Source: Bradyrhizobium sp. 1(2017) (GTDB taxonomy: Bacteria > Pseudomonadota > Alphaproteobacteria > Rhizobiales > Xanthobacteraceae). Taken from it: 64,000 bases of DNA. Made by a program: the position numbers and the translations under genes. This document shows, piece by piece, positions 43,708-50,206 of the stretch. Numbering within the stretch: the stretch's first letter is position 1; every line of letters starts with the position of its first letter. The stretch is from contig NZ_CP050022.2 in NCBI RefSeq assembly GCF_011602485.2, positions 6,716,001-6,780,000 on the forward strand. The letters are read 5' to 3'. The notes under the pieces are model-generated. The model ran no database searches, had not been told where the DNA came from, and saw only the letters and a program-made list of their open reading frames with translations.

Positions 43708-44697
43708 TCAGGCGATCGATGCCGGGACCTTCGACGCGCCTGGGCGGCCGCGTCGTGCTGCCAGCGGCAGCGCTTCACCGCGCCACTCACCGGCGCGTGC
43801 GGCATCCCGCGCAGCGAGGATGACGGCGCGCCTGACCTTGGCGAAAGCGCGGATCTCGATCTGCCTGACGCGCTCGCTGGAGATCGACAGTTCGACGCCC
43901 AGCTGATCGAGCGTGACCGGATGATCCGCCAGCCGCCTCGCTTCCAGGACGTGGCGCTCGCGTGCCGTGAGCCCGCCCAGCGCCGCACGCAGGGCGCTGC
44001 TGCGGCGCTCCGTTTGCTCGCGATCGGCCAGAACCGTCTCCGCGTCGACTGCGTCATCGACCAGCAGCGTTTCCCACTCGGCGCCATCCTCCTCGCCGCC
44101 GACGCGCGCGTTCAGCGACATATCGCCGTTCAGACGCGCATCCATCTCCATCACCTCGCGGGCGGTCACCTCGAGCCTCTCGGCGATGACAGTGGCGACA
44201 TCGGGCGTGAGCCTCGCCATCGCGCCGCCCATGGCTTTCCGCATCTCGCCACGCAGCCGGAAGAACAGCTTCTTCTGCGCCGCCGTCGTGCCGATCTTGA
44301 CCAGGGACCATGAGCGCAGGATGTAGGCGTGAATGGAGGCCTTGATCCACGGCACCGCATAGGTGGAGAACCGCGCGCCGCGGTCGGGCTCGAAGCGTGA
44401 GGCGGCGATGACGAGACCGAGATTGGCTTCGGCGATCAGATCGACCAGCGGCAATCCGTATCCCTTGTAGCCGCGCGCCACCTTGGCCGCGATCCGCAGA
44501 TGACTGGTGACGAGTGCATTCGCGGCGCGCTCGTCCCGCGTCTCCTGCCATCGGCGCGCGAGCTGCTGCTCCTGGCCGGGCTCGAGAAGTTCGTAGCGCT
44601 TGATCGCCATCGCATACGCGCTGAGGAACGGAACCGGCGCGGATAGGCCCGGCGCGGCTACGGCATCATGCCTCGAGATGTCGTGACTGATCTGCAT
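43708..44697 (-). CDS. rpoH: sigma-32 (RpoH)-type RNA polymerase sigma factor
   Basis: The 329-residue protein is a group 3 sigma factor. Region 2 is visible in NALVTSHLRIAAKVARGYKGYGLPLVDLIAEANLGLV, with FEPDRGARFSTYAVPWIKASI after it. The RpoH box reads QKKLFFRLRGEMRK. Region 4 is LTARERHVLEARRL...SISSERVRQIEIRAFAKVR. Rhizobia carry several rpoH genes, and this is probably an auxiliary copy, not the main heat-shock factor. Its ATG directly follows the TAG of the kinase gene (TAGATG), so translation is coupled. It lies between a two-component pair and an RND pump in one apparent transcript. Confidence 0.9.
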   Translation of the reverse strand: MQISHDISRHDAVAAPGLSAPVPFLSAYAMAIKRYELLEPGQEQQLARRWQETRDERAANALVTSHLRIAAKVARGYKGYGLPLVDLIAEANLGLVIAASRFEPDRGARFSTYAVPWIKASIHAYILRSWSLVKIGTTAAQKKLFFRLRGEMRKAMGGAMARLTPDVATVIAERLEVTAREVMEMDARLNGDMSLNARVGGEEDGAEWETLLVDDAVDAETVLADREQTERRSSALRAALGGLTARERHVLEARRLADHPVTLDQLGVELSISSERVRQIEIRAFAKVRRAVILAARDAARAGEWRGEALPLAARRGRPGASKVPASIA

Positions 44698-46266
44698 CTA
44701 TTGCTCCCACATTCCGAAACGGCTGACAGGTATTAGGAGGCTTGCCGACGGGCAGGCCACTAAACTGGGCGTCACTAATCTGAATTCGGTTTCAGAGGTC
44801 CGGCATGTCCCGGCACCGAGGCGATCGCGCGTCAGGCCGGTCATCACATCCACTTCGCGCTTGCGTGAGCCGACATTCGACACCGGCATGCGGCGGGCTC
44901 TGCCATCCCCCGCGGTCCAGGCCAGGATCTCGATCCGCCCTCCGGGAGCCGAACCGATGATCAGCCGAAAGCCGTGCAGCTTGACGATGGCGGCCACCAG
45001 GCTCAGCCCGAGCCCAACTCCCGGCGTGTTGCGGATCTTGTCGGAGCGGTAGAACCGCCGCAGCACCGCTTCACGTTCCTGCTCGCTGATGCCGGGCCCA
45101 CTGTCGCTGACGCGCACGAGCACCGTCCTGTCGTCCAATTCGAGCTCGAGATTCACCTGTCCGCCTGACGGTGCGAACTTGACGGCGTTGTCCACGAGGT
45201 TCGCGATCGCCTCGAACAGCAGGTCCCGATCGCCCCACACCTGCACACCGCGACCTATGAGGACGCCAAGCGCGACGCCCTTGTCCTCGGCGATCGGCTC
45301 GTAGACATCGCACACCTCGCGCAGGATTTCGTCCAGCGCGACGTTGCCGAAGCCGGCCGTGCGACGGTTGTTCTCGATCTCGGTCAGGCGCAGCAACGCG
45401 GTGATGATCGCCAGCGACTGGTCGATGCCGGCGATCGCCTTGTCCACGACCTCCTGGAGCTGCTCCAGTGTGGTCGCGTGGGTTCGCCCGCGCTCCAGCG
45501 CCAGCCTTGCCCGCGTCAGCGGAGTCCTGAGATCATGAGCGATGTCGTTGCCGACGCCGGCAAGCGCGTTGATCATCGTCTCCATCTCGTCGAGCATGCC
45601 GTTGACGATCCTTGCAAGCCGCGCGAACGGATCGTCCGCATTGTCCTCCGGCAGCCGCTCGCGCAGCTCGCCGGCCACGATCCGCTGCACCCGCTGGTTC
45701 ACCTCCTCGACGCGCTTCTGGGCTCGGACGCTCAGCCACGCGCCGGCCAGCAGGCACAGGCAGAAGGCGGGCAGCACGCCGAGCGCAAGCGCCTGCCCGA
45801 CCACGTTCGATATCTCTCGCGTCTCGTCGACGTTCCTCCCCAACACCAGGACGTCGCCGTCATCGAGGCGCCTGCCGACGGTCCTGACGATGGGGCCGCG
45901 GACGGCCGTCGCCCCCGGCGGATCGAGCCGAACACTCCGCACCGTTCCGTCGAGATCGAGCCCTGCCGGCACGCGATCGATGTTGCCGGCAAGGCGCGCC
46001 CCGTCGGCGCTGAACAACCCGGCATAGTGTACGCGCCTGGAATCCTGCTGGAGATGATCGGCGATCGCGCGGACGCGCCGATCCGGCGGCAGATCGACCA
46101 TGAAGTTGATCTGCGTGGTGACCATGCGGTCTGATCGCGCGATCAGATAGTCGTCGAGCTGCCGGTAGACGAACGCGAACAATCCAACCACGAACAGCGC
46201 AAGGGTGGCCGCGACCGCCAGGGCCCACAGGAACGTGTTCGAACGGATGAATTGAATCTTGCGCAT
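44698..46266 (-). CDS. sensor histidine kinase with HAMP and an unusual C-terminal tail
   Basis: This 522-residue kinase has TM1 (about residues 12-34), a periplasmic loop and TM2 (about 158-180), followed by HAMP (about 182-235). HisKA has the H-box NDIAHDLRTPLTRARLA with His244. HATPase has NLVDNAVKF, DSGPGISE and GVGLGLSLVAAIVKLHG. The kinase core ends near residue 450 with GGRIEIL, but the frame continues for about 65 residues of low-hydrophobicity, Arg-rich sequence to a TAG that abuts the sigma factor ATG. The tail may tie translation to the sigma gene or bind a partner. It starts 9 bp after the response regulator. Confidence 0.9.
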   Translation of the reverse strand: MRKIQFIRSNTFLWALAVAATLALFVVGLFAFVYRQLDDYLIARSDRMVTTQINFMVDLPPDRRVRAIADHLQQDSRRVHYAGLFSADGARLAGNIDRVPAGLDLDGTVRSVRLDPPGATAVRGPIVRTVGRRLDDGDVLVLGRNVDETREISNVVGQALALGVLPAFCLCLLAGAWLSVRAQKRVEEVNQRVQRIVAGELRERLPEDNADDPFARLARIVNGMLDEMETMINALAGVGNDIAHDLRTPLTRARLALERGRTHATTLEQLQEVVDKAIAGIDQSLAIITALLRLTEIENNRRTAGFGNVALDEILREVCDVYEPIAEDKGVALGVLIGRGVQVWGDRDLLFEAIANLVDNAVKFAPSGGQVNLELELDDRTVLVRVSDSGPGISEQEREAVLRRFYRSDKIRNTPGVGLGLSLVAAIVKLHGFRLIIGSAPGGRIEILAWTAGDGRARRMPVSNVGSRKREVDVMTGLTRDRLGAGTCRTSETEFRLVTPSLVACPSASLLIPVSRFGMWEQ

Positions 46267-46275
46267 GTCCCCTCG

Positions 46276-46956
46276 CTATTGATGCGAGCGCAGGATGAAG
46301 CCGGAGCCCCGGACGTTGTGGATGAGCTGCACCTCGCCGGGAGCATCGACCTTGTGGCGGAGCCGACCCATGTGCACGTCGATCAGGTTGGTGGTCGCTG
46401 GAACGAACTTGTAGTTCCAGACCTCTTCGAGCAGCATCGCGCGCGTCAGCAATTGATCGCTCCGGCGCATCATGTACTCGAGCAGGCGGAATTCGCGCGG
46501 CAGCAGATCGATCTCGCGCTCGCCGCGTCGGGCGGTGCGCTCGATCAGATCGAGTTCCAGCGGGCCGGCCAGCAGGATGGTTTCGCGGCTCTCCGTCGGA
46601 CGTCGCAGCAAGGCCTCGATCCGCGCGACCAGCTCGACGATCGCGAACGGCTTGGTGAGATAGTCGTCGCCTCCCATGCGCAAGCCCCGCACGCGGTCGT
46701 CGACCGCACCGAGCGCGCTCAGAACCAGCACGGGCGTCCTGATCTGGTCGTTGCGCAGCGCCTCGACGACGGTCAGCCCGTCCATTCCCGGCAGCATGCG
46801 GTCGACGATCATGGCATCGGGATGCGAGGTACGCGCCCGGTCGAGGCCTTCGACGCCGTTCGGCGCCCACTGCACCTCGAAACTCCGCTCGGCAAGCTCG
46901 GCGACGATCGCCTCCGCAGTCTCAGTGTCGTCCTCGATCAGGAGAATCCGTGTCAT
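46276..46956 (-). CDS. OmpR-family response regulator
   Basis: The 226-residue regulator has a receiver domain with the acidic pair Asp9/Asp10, phospho-acceptor Asp52 (MIVDRMLPGMDG), Ser80 and Lys102 (DDYLTKPF). The C-terminal winged helix follows (LPREFRLLEYMMRR, LIDVHMGRLRHKVD, NVRGSGFILR). ATG 46956 gives the family-typical start. It leads the operon regulator-kinase-sigma factor-RND permease-adaptor-exported protein, and is expected to control this unit. Confidence 0.93.
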   Translation of the reverse strand: MTRILLIEDDTETAEAIVAELAERSFEVQWAPNGVEGLDRARTSHPDAMIVDRMLPGMDGLTVVEALRNDQIRTPVLVLSALGAVDDRVRGLRMGGDDYLTKPFAIVELVARIEALLRRPTESRETILLAGPLELDLIERTARRGEREIDLLPREFRLLEYMMRRSDQLLTRAMLLEEVWNYKFVPATTNLIDVHMGRLRHKVDAPGEVQLIHNVRGSGFILRSHQ

Positions 46957-47033
46957 GAGCCTCGTCCCACCTTCTGCGCGGCGCTTCGGCCTGCGGCGAG
47001 GCGGCGCGGGCCCGGCGGTCTGCGACGTCATGG

Positions 47034-47225
47034 TCACCGCCCCGTTCCGAGCGCTCGGTGCCGCGCCGGCCTGCGAACGGCCACGCGCTGCATGACCAGA
47101 TGGTGCTGGGGAGCTGGCGGCATCACTGAATTGATTGTCAGAAAGCCGGCCGCCTTTGCGGCCAGCGGCGCGAGCAGGACGCCGACGCATCTTGCCATTG
47201 TCGTGATCATATTCTTCGCGATCAT
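47034..47225 (-). CDS. possible small exported or membrane protein upstream of the response regulator
   Basis: This 63-codon frame starts at ATG 47225 with GGAGG six bases upstream. The N-terminal half is hydrophobic (MARCVGVLLAPLAAKAAGFL) and the C-terminal half is Arg-rich. It lies 77 bp before the response regulator in the same direction and could be a co-transcribed small protein. No family is recognised. It could also be chance in a 500-bp intergenic stretch; otherwise the stretch shows only a short GGCCGC hairpin near 47150. Confidence 0.35.
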   Translation of the reverse strand: MIAKNMITTMARCVGVLLAPLAAKAAGFLTINSVMPPAPQHHLVMQRVAVRRPARHRALGTGR

Positions 47226-47458
47226 CTTCCGCCTCCGTCTTCGAGCTACGCTTGAGTGGAGATATGCCAGTGATGCGCGCGCCGTTACTCTCGAAGGCAA
47301 CGAAGGTTGCCTATTCGCACGATCGTGGTCGCGATGCCGCATCGGCTCACAGGCCGTTGAATGCCGGTGAACATTTCGTGCATTTGGATCGCGCCCGATC
47401 GCGCACATCTCCTGTAGCAGCCGGCTTGATCGCCTGCTGTCATCAAAGGAGAAGCCGA

Positions 47459-47704
47459 ATGACCACTTTCAAGCTCTTACCGATGGGTCTGATAGCCGCT
47501 GCCTTGCTCGGAGGTCCCGTCATGGCACGCGAGCACCATGCCGTCACGCGGCAGCCCGCGATGCAATCCGATACGTATGCATCGAACGCGCCGATCTATC
47601 AGGACGGCCGCGCTTGCGTGCCGGCACCACGTGTCGGCGCGTTCGCGACCGCGCCCTGGACCGGCAACAATGTGCCGTGCGAGCCCGGCACCGGCGCGTT
47701 CTGA
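47459..47704 (+). CDS. small exported two-cysteine protein, paralogue of 32573-32806
   Basis: The 81-residue product has a signal peptide (MTTFKLLPMGLIAAALLGGPVMA) and a mature part with CVPAPRVGAFATAPW and VPCEPGTG. The start, signal and cysteine motif match the protein at 32573-32806, so they are paralogues with two fixed cysteines, probably disulfide-linked in the periplasm. ATG 47459 has AAAGGAG upstream. It is followed by a strong hairpin at 47730. The function is unknown. Confidence 0.72.
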   Translation: MTTFKLLPMGLIAAALLGGPVMAREHHAVTRQPAMQSDTYASNAPIYQDGRACVPAPRVGAFATAPWTGNNVPCEPGTGAF

Positions 47705-47729
47705 TCGCCGCACTTCACATCGCAGGACG

Positions 47730-47760
47730 GGGAGCGGGTTGATTTGTTCAGCCCGCTCCC
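47730..47760 (+). terminator. hairpin after the two-cysteine protein gene
   Basis: GGGAGCGGG pairs perfectly with CCCGCTCCC across a 13-nt loop, 25 bases after the stop codon at 47704. No T run follows, so termination strength is uncertain. Confidence 0.5.
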
Positions 47761-47974
47761 TCATGCGCGCTGTGATGCCGCGCGCCCGGATCGCCCTTCC
47801 GGCTGGCCTGCCACATTACTGAAGCCGAATTTAGTGGGATTGCCGCGCACCGTTCCTACCTCTGGTGCATCACGAGCCCAGCCATCAGGCGCCATCTCAA
47901 CTGGAGCATTGGCGAGCACGACGCGGACGCGGACTGCGATGATGGCGGGCGGCTCGGCACGAAAGGAGTGTTCC

Positions 47975-48388
47975 ATGAAGCGAGCAATCATGATTTTGGC
48001 AACAGCGGCGCTGGCCTCGACGCTGGCCGTCGGTACGGCCGCAGCGCATGGCGGTGGTGGCGGCGGTCACGGCGGTTTTGGCGGTGGCGGCCACAGTTTC
48101 GGCGGCGGCGGCTTCGGCGGCGGCGGCTTTGGCGGCGGCCATATGGGCTTCGGCGGCGGCGCGCATTTCGGCGGCGTCGGCCATGCCGGAGGCTTTGGCG
48201 GAGAACGGCTCGGCGGGGCGCATTTTGGGATCGGTCACGTCGCCTCGGGCGGCGCAGGCTTCCGCCAGCATGCGTTTCATCACTTCGGCCGCTATCGGCC
48301 CGGCTACGGATTCTACGGCTATTATCCGGATTGCTACGATTGGTACGAGCTGCACCCCGGCGCGCCGTTGCCGCTGAGCTGCAGCTGA
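47975..48388 (+). CDS. exported glycine/histidine-rich protein
   Basis: The 137-residue product has a signal peptide (AIMILATAALASTLAVGTAAA) and then a Gly/His/Phe-rich region of GGGG and GGGF blocks (about residues 25-75). A Tyr-rich C-terminal part follows, with two cysteines (YPDCYDWYEL and the terminal SCS). ATG 47975 has AAAGGAG upstream. This composition suits surface or metal-binding low-complexity proteins common in rhizobia; no role is known. Its upstream 270 bp separates it from the previous hairpin, so it likely has its own promoter. Confidence 0.7.
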   Translation: MKRAIMILATAALASTLAVGTAAAHGGGGGGHGGFGGGGHSFGGGGFGGGGFGGGHMGFGGGAHFGGVGHAGGFGGERLGGAHFGIGHVASGGAGFRQHAFHHFGRYRPGYGFYGYYPDCYDWYELHPGAPLPLSCS

Positions 48389-48485
48389 TCTGGATGCGCG
48401 GTGTTCGGCCCGGTCGGCATGTCACGATCCGGGCCGACGCAGCGTCGCGTTCTCGCGTGTACCTTCTGCCAACATCTTTCCACTG

Positions 48486-48501
48486 TGTGATTTGAGTCAC
48501 A
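48486..48501 (+). promoter_or_regulatory. CRP-type binding site at the class II position
   Basis: TGTGATTTGAGTCACA matches the CRP consensus TGTGA-N6-TCACA exactly. Its centre (48493.5) lies about 41.5 bases before the expected start of a transcript driven by the TACAAT at 48523-48528. This is the class II activator position. The region is 98 bp past the previous gene and 220 bp from the next one, which is on the other strand. Confidence 0.55.
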
Positions 48502-48534
48502 ACAGAATCATTCGCTCTCGCCTACAATCACCGG

Positions 48535-48641
48535 GCATGGCCGCAAACAAGGTAACGGCGGTACGCACGAGGCTGGGGAGGCGATCAACAGCTACGGACT
48601 TTTCAAGCCGCCAGGGTGAAGAACCCGGCGGCTTCTTGTTT
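48535..48641 (+). ncRNA. candidate CRP-controlled small RNA
   Basis: The 323-bp gap 48389-48711 contains, in order, a CRP-type palindrome, a TACAAT minus-10 box (48523-48528), and a strong intrinsic terminator at 48605-48634 followed by CTTGTTT. A transcript from about 48535 would be roughly 105 nt. The frame starting at ATG 48537 would read through the terminator and has no ribosome binding site, so a non-coding RNA is more likely. Its targets are unknown. The proposal rests only on spacing and motifs. Confidence 0.4.
48605..48634 (+). terminator. intrinsic terminator
   Basis: AAGCCGCC-(A)-GGGT pairs with ACCC-GGCGGCTT, a 12-bp stem with one bulged A and a GAAGA loop, followed by CTTGTTT. 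It ends the proposed small RNA. It could also act on the minus strand for the DUF2934 gene that stops at 48712. Confidence 0.7.
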
Positions 48642-48711
48642 GGCAACGCGACGGTCGAAGCCCCGCCTTGCTGCCAATGCGGGGCAACACGGGCCGCAGC
48701 GGCGATCGCCG

Positions 48712-49023
48712 CTAGAACGATGCCGGGCCTTTCCTCTGTTCGCGCTCGTCTTCGACCTGCCGTTCCGCCTCGAGCCAGAATTCCAGGTCGCGGTTGACCG
48801 GGCGGCCGGCCCGCTCCCAGAGCTCATAGGCGCGCGCCCGCACCCTGCCCCGCCGCAGCATGCGGCCGAGCTTCTGCTTCAGCTCCTCGGCGAAGCTCCT
48901 GAATCCCCGGACAGTGGTTTCGTCGCGGGCGAGCGCCGCCGCCCGCGTTGCGAGCTCGATCTGGTGCTCGATCTTCTTCTGCTCGTCCACTGCCGACACT
49001 GCCGCGGAAAGGGATGTTGTCAC
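48712..49023 (-). CDS. DUF2934 domain protein
   Basis: This protein is 103 residues. The C-terminal half matches the DUF2934 pattern RVRARAYELWERAGRP...EFWLEAERQV, seen in many small rhizobial proteins of unknown function. The N-terminal half is a charged helix. The start is a GTG at 49023 with a poor ribosome binding site; a shorter start is possible. A second DUF2934 gene lies 168 bp upstream on the same strand. Confidence 0.65.
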   Translation of the reverse strand: MTTSLSAAVSAVDEQKKIEHQIELATRAAALARDETTVRGFRSFAEELKQKLGRMLRRGRVRARAYELWERAGRPVNRDLEFWLEAERQVEDEREQRKGPASF

Positions 49024-49191
49024 AGCCGTGCTGGTGAATTCCGTTCCGGCAAGTTCTGTTCCCCCGGAAGCCGCCGGCGCCGCTATTGTTTGGGCATGAT
49101 CGCTTCGGAGAGGCGCCGCAAAGTTTTCCGGGCAGCGGATGGTTTTCGCAGACCCATCCCAGACCGAAGCAGAATGGGCGGGCCTTGTCGG

Positions 49192-49353
49192 TCACAGCGT
49201 ATCCGGCGTTCGCAACGTGCTCGACTCGTCCTCGTTGCGCAGCTCCTGCTCGGCGGCGCGCCAAAATTCTTCGTCGCGACCTTCGGGCTTGCCCGCTTGC
49301 TCCCATAATTTGTGCGCGCGTTCCCGGATCTCTTGCTCGGCCGGCTTGGGCAT
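49192..49353 (-). CDS. very short DUF2934 protein
   Basis: This 53-residue protein begins MPKPAEQEIRERAHKLWEQA and continues GKPEGRDEEFWRAAEQEL. That is a complete, minimal DUF2934 motif with the conserved LWE, GKP and WRAAE positions. ATG 49353 has AGGAG seven bases upstream. It is not long enough for usual gene-length cut-offs. It is probably co-transcribed with the larger DUF2934 gene at 48712-49023. The function is unknown. Confidence 0.72.
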   Translation of the reverse strand: MPKPAEQEIRERAHKLWEQAGKPEGRDEEFWRAAEQELRNEDESSTLRTPDTL

Positions 49354-49668
49354 TTCATCTCCTGCTGATGAAGCACGGCCCCACCCTGGGGGGTATGGGG
49401 GGCTTGGAGGCGGGGCCGTGCAGGCCAGCGATCGGCGGCGACGCTGACCCGCGGAGTCAAGCCGCGGTGGATGCGAGAGTTCCTATTTGTGCGCGAGCAC
49501 GCGTCACATTGCATGAGGTCCATCATATTCGATTGATGGGCTTGCCGAGTCGGCGGTAACGGGGGAGGGTTCGGCCGGGAATTCGCACGTCACTCGATAG
49601 GCAACGTTCGAGAGAAGCAGCCCGAGGCGGAGCTGGCACGTAACGGCAACACTGGATGCGGTTAGAGA
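49354..49668. other. 315-bp intergenic stretch, G-rich
   Basis: It contains a G-run-rich segment at about 49382-49422 and a CCGCGG...CCGCGG inverted repeat near 49451-49474. No open frame with a ribosome binding site was found. It probably holds the promoter of the DUF2934 pair. Confidence 0.35.
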
Positions 49669-49869
49669 TCAGGACTTGTCGTGCGCGTACTTCTCCAACA
49701 GCAGGCGATTATATTCATCGCGCATGGCCTTCCGCGAGATATGGCCTTTCCGGTCCTTGGCGATCTTCAGAAGGTCGGGATCAGTCGGTGCCCGCGATTT
49801 CCGCCCGAATCTCGCAAAGAGCCGGGTCGCCGGCGCCGCCGTTCCAAACAGTCGGTCAAACCATCCCAT
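49669..49869 (-). CDS. small conserved-looking basic protein
   Basis: The 66-residue protein starts at ATG 49869, with GGGAGG seven bases upstream. It begins MGWFDRLFG, continues with a basic stretch (LFARFGRKSRAP) and ends in a charged helix (RKAMRDEYNRLLLEKYAHDKS). It has no signal peptide or cysteine. The strong ribosome binding site and protein-like composition support a real gene. No family is recognised. Confidence 0.55.
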   Translation of the reverse strand: MGWFDRLFGTAAPATRLFARFGRKSRAPTDPDLLKIAKDRKGHISRKAMRDEYNRLLLEKYAHDKS

Positions 49870-49972
49870 CGTGTCCTCCCGGACAGAACTGAGATGAACG
49901 ACATTATCATCATCAATTTGGGGGTCAAACGGACAGTAAAACTGCACTTTTAAAAACTCCCCCGCGCCCATT

Positions 49973-50050
49973 AAGGGTGAGCCGGGTCAGGTGACTTGTA
50001 CGACAAATCCGAATTTCTGTAAAGTCGGATTTTTGCGAGGGATTGACGGG
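49973..50050. repeat. interspersed repeat, copy 1
   Basis: The 78-bp element starts AAGGGTGAGCCGGG, has a core CCGAATTTCTGTAAAGT and ends GATTGACGGG. A diverged second copy lies at 56049-56131 in the same orientation. Both are intergenic. Read on the minus strand, both give a similar peptide (FTEIR..R.S...RLTL.GR), which hints at an old coding or RNA origin. Copies flanking the protease/SARP locus may be coincidence. Confidence 0.6.
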
Positions 50051-50114
50051 CTGGAAGAGGAAATCTTGCTTCTCGCAGAACGGAAGCTCAAATGCTTTGC
50101 GAGTTGTCGCAGTG

Positions 50115-50139
50115 CTTGGCTTGGCTTGGCTTGGCTTGG
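50115..50139. repeat. (CTTGG)5 pentanucleotide tandem repeat
   Basis: There are five perfect copies of CTTGG in an intergenic region, 68 bp past the stop codon of the peptidase gene. Such tracts change length by slippage. It is not within a coding frame or a promoter that can be named. Confidence 0.8.
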
Positions 50140-50159
50140 CACGGCGCAGCAAAGGCTCG

Positions 50160-50189
50160 GGGGCACAGCTGCTGTTGCAGCTGTGCCCC
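50160..50189 (-). terminator. strong hairpin downstream of the S8 peptidase gene
   Basis: GGGGCACAGCTG and CAGCTGTGCCCC form a perfect 12-bp stem with a CTGTTG loop, 17 bases after the peptidase stop. It is probably the terminator of the protease operon. No T run follows on the minus strand, but TTT follows on the plus strand. Confidence 0.65.
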
Positions 50190-50206
50190 TTTGTCGCAAG
50201 GACGCG

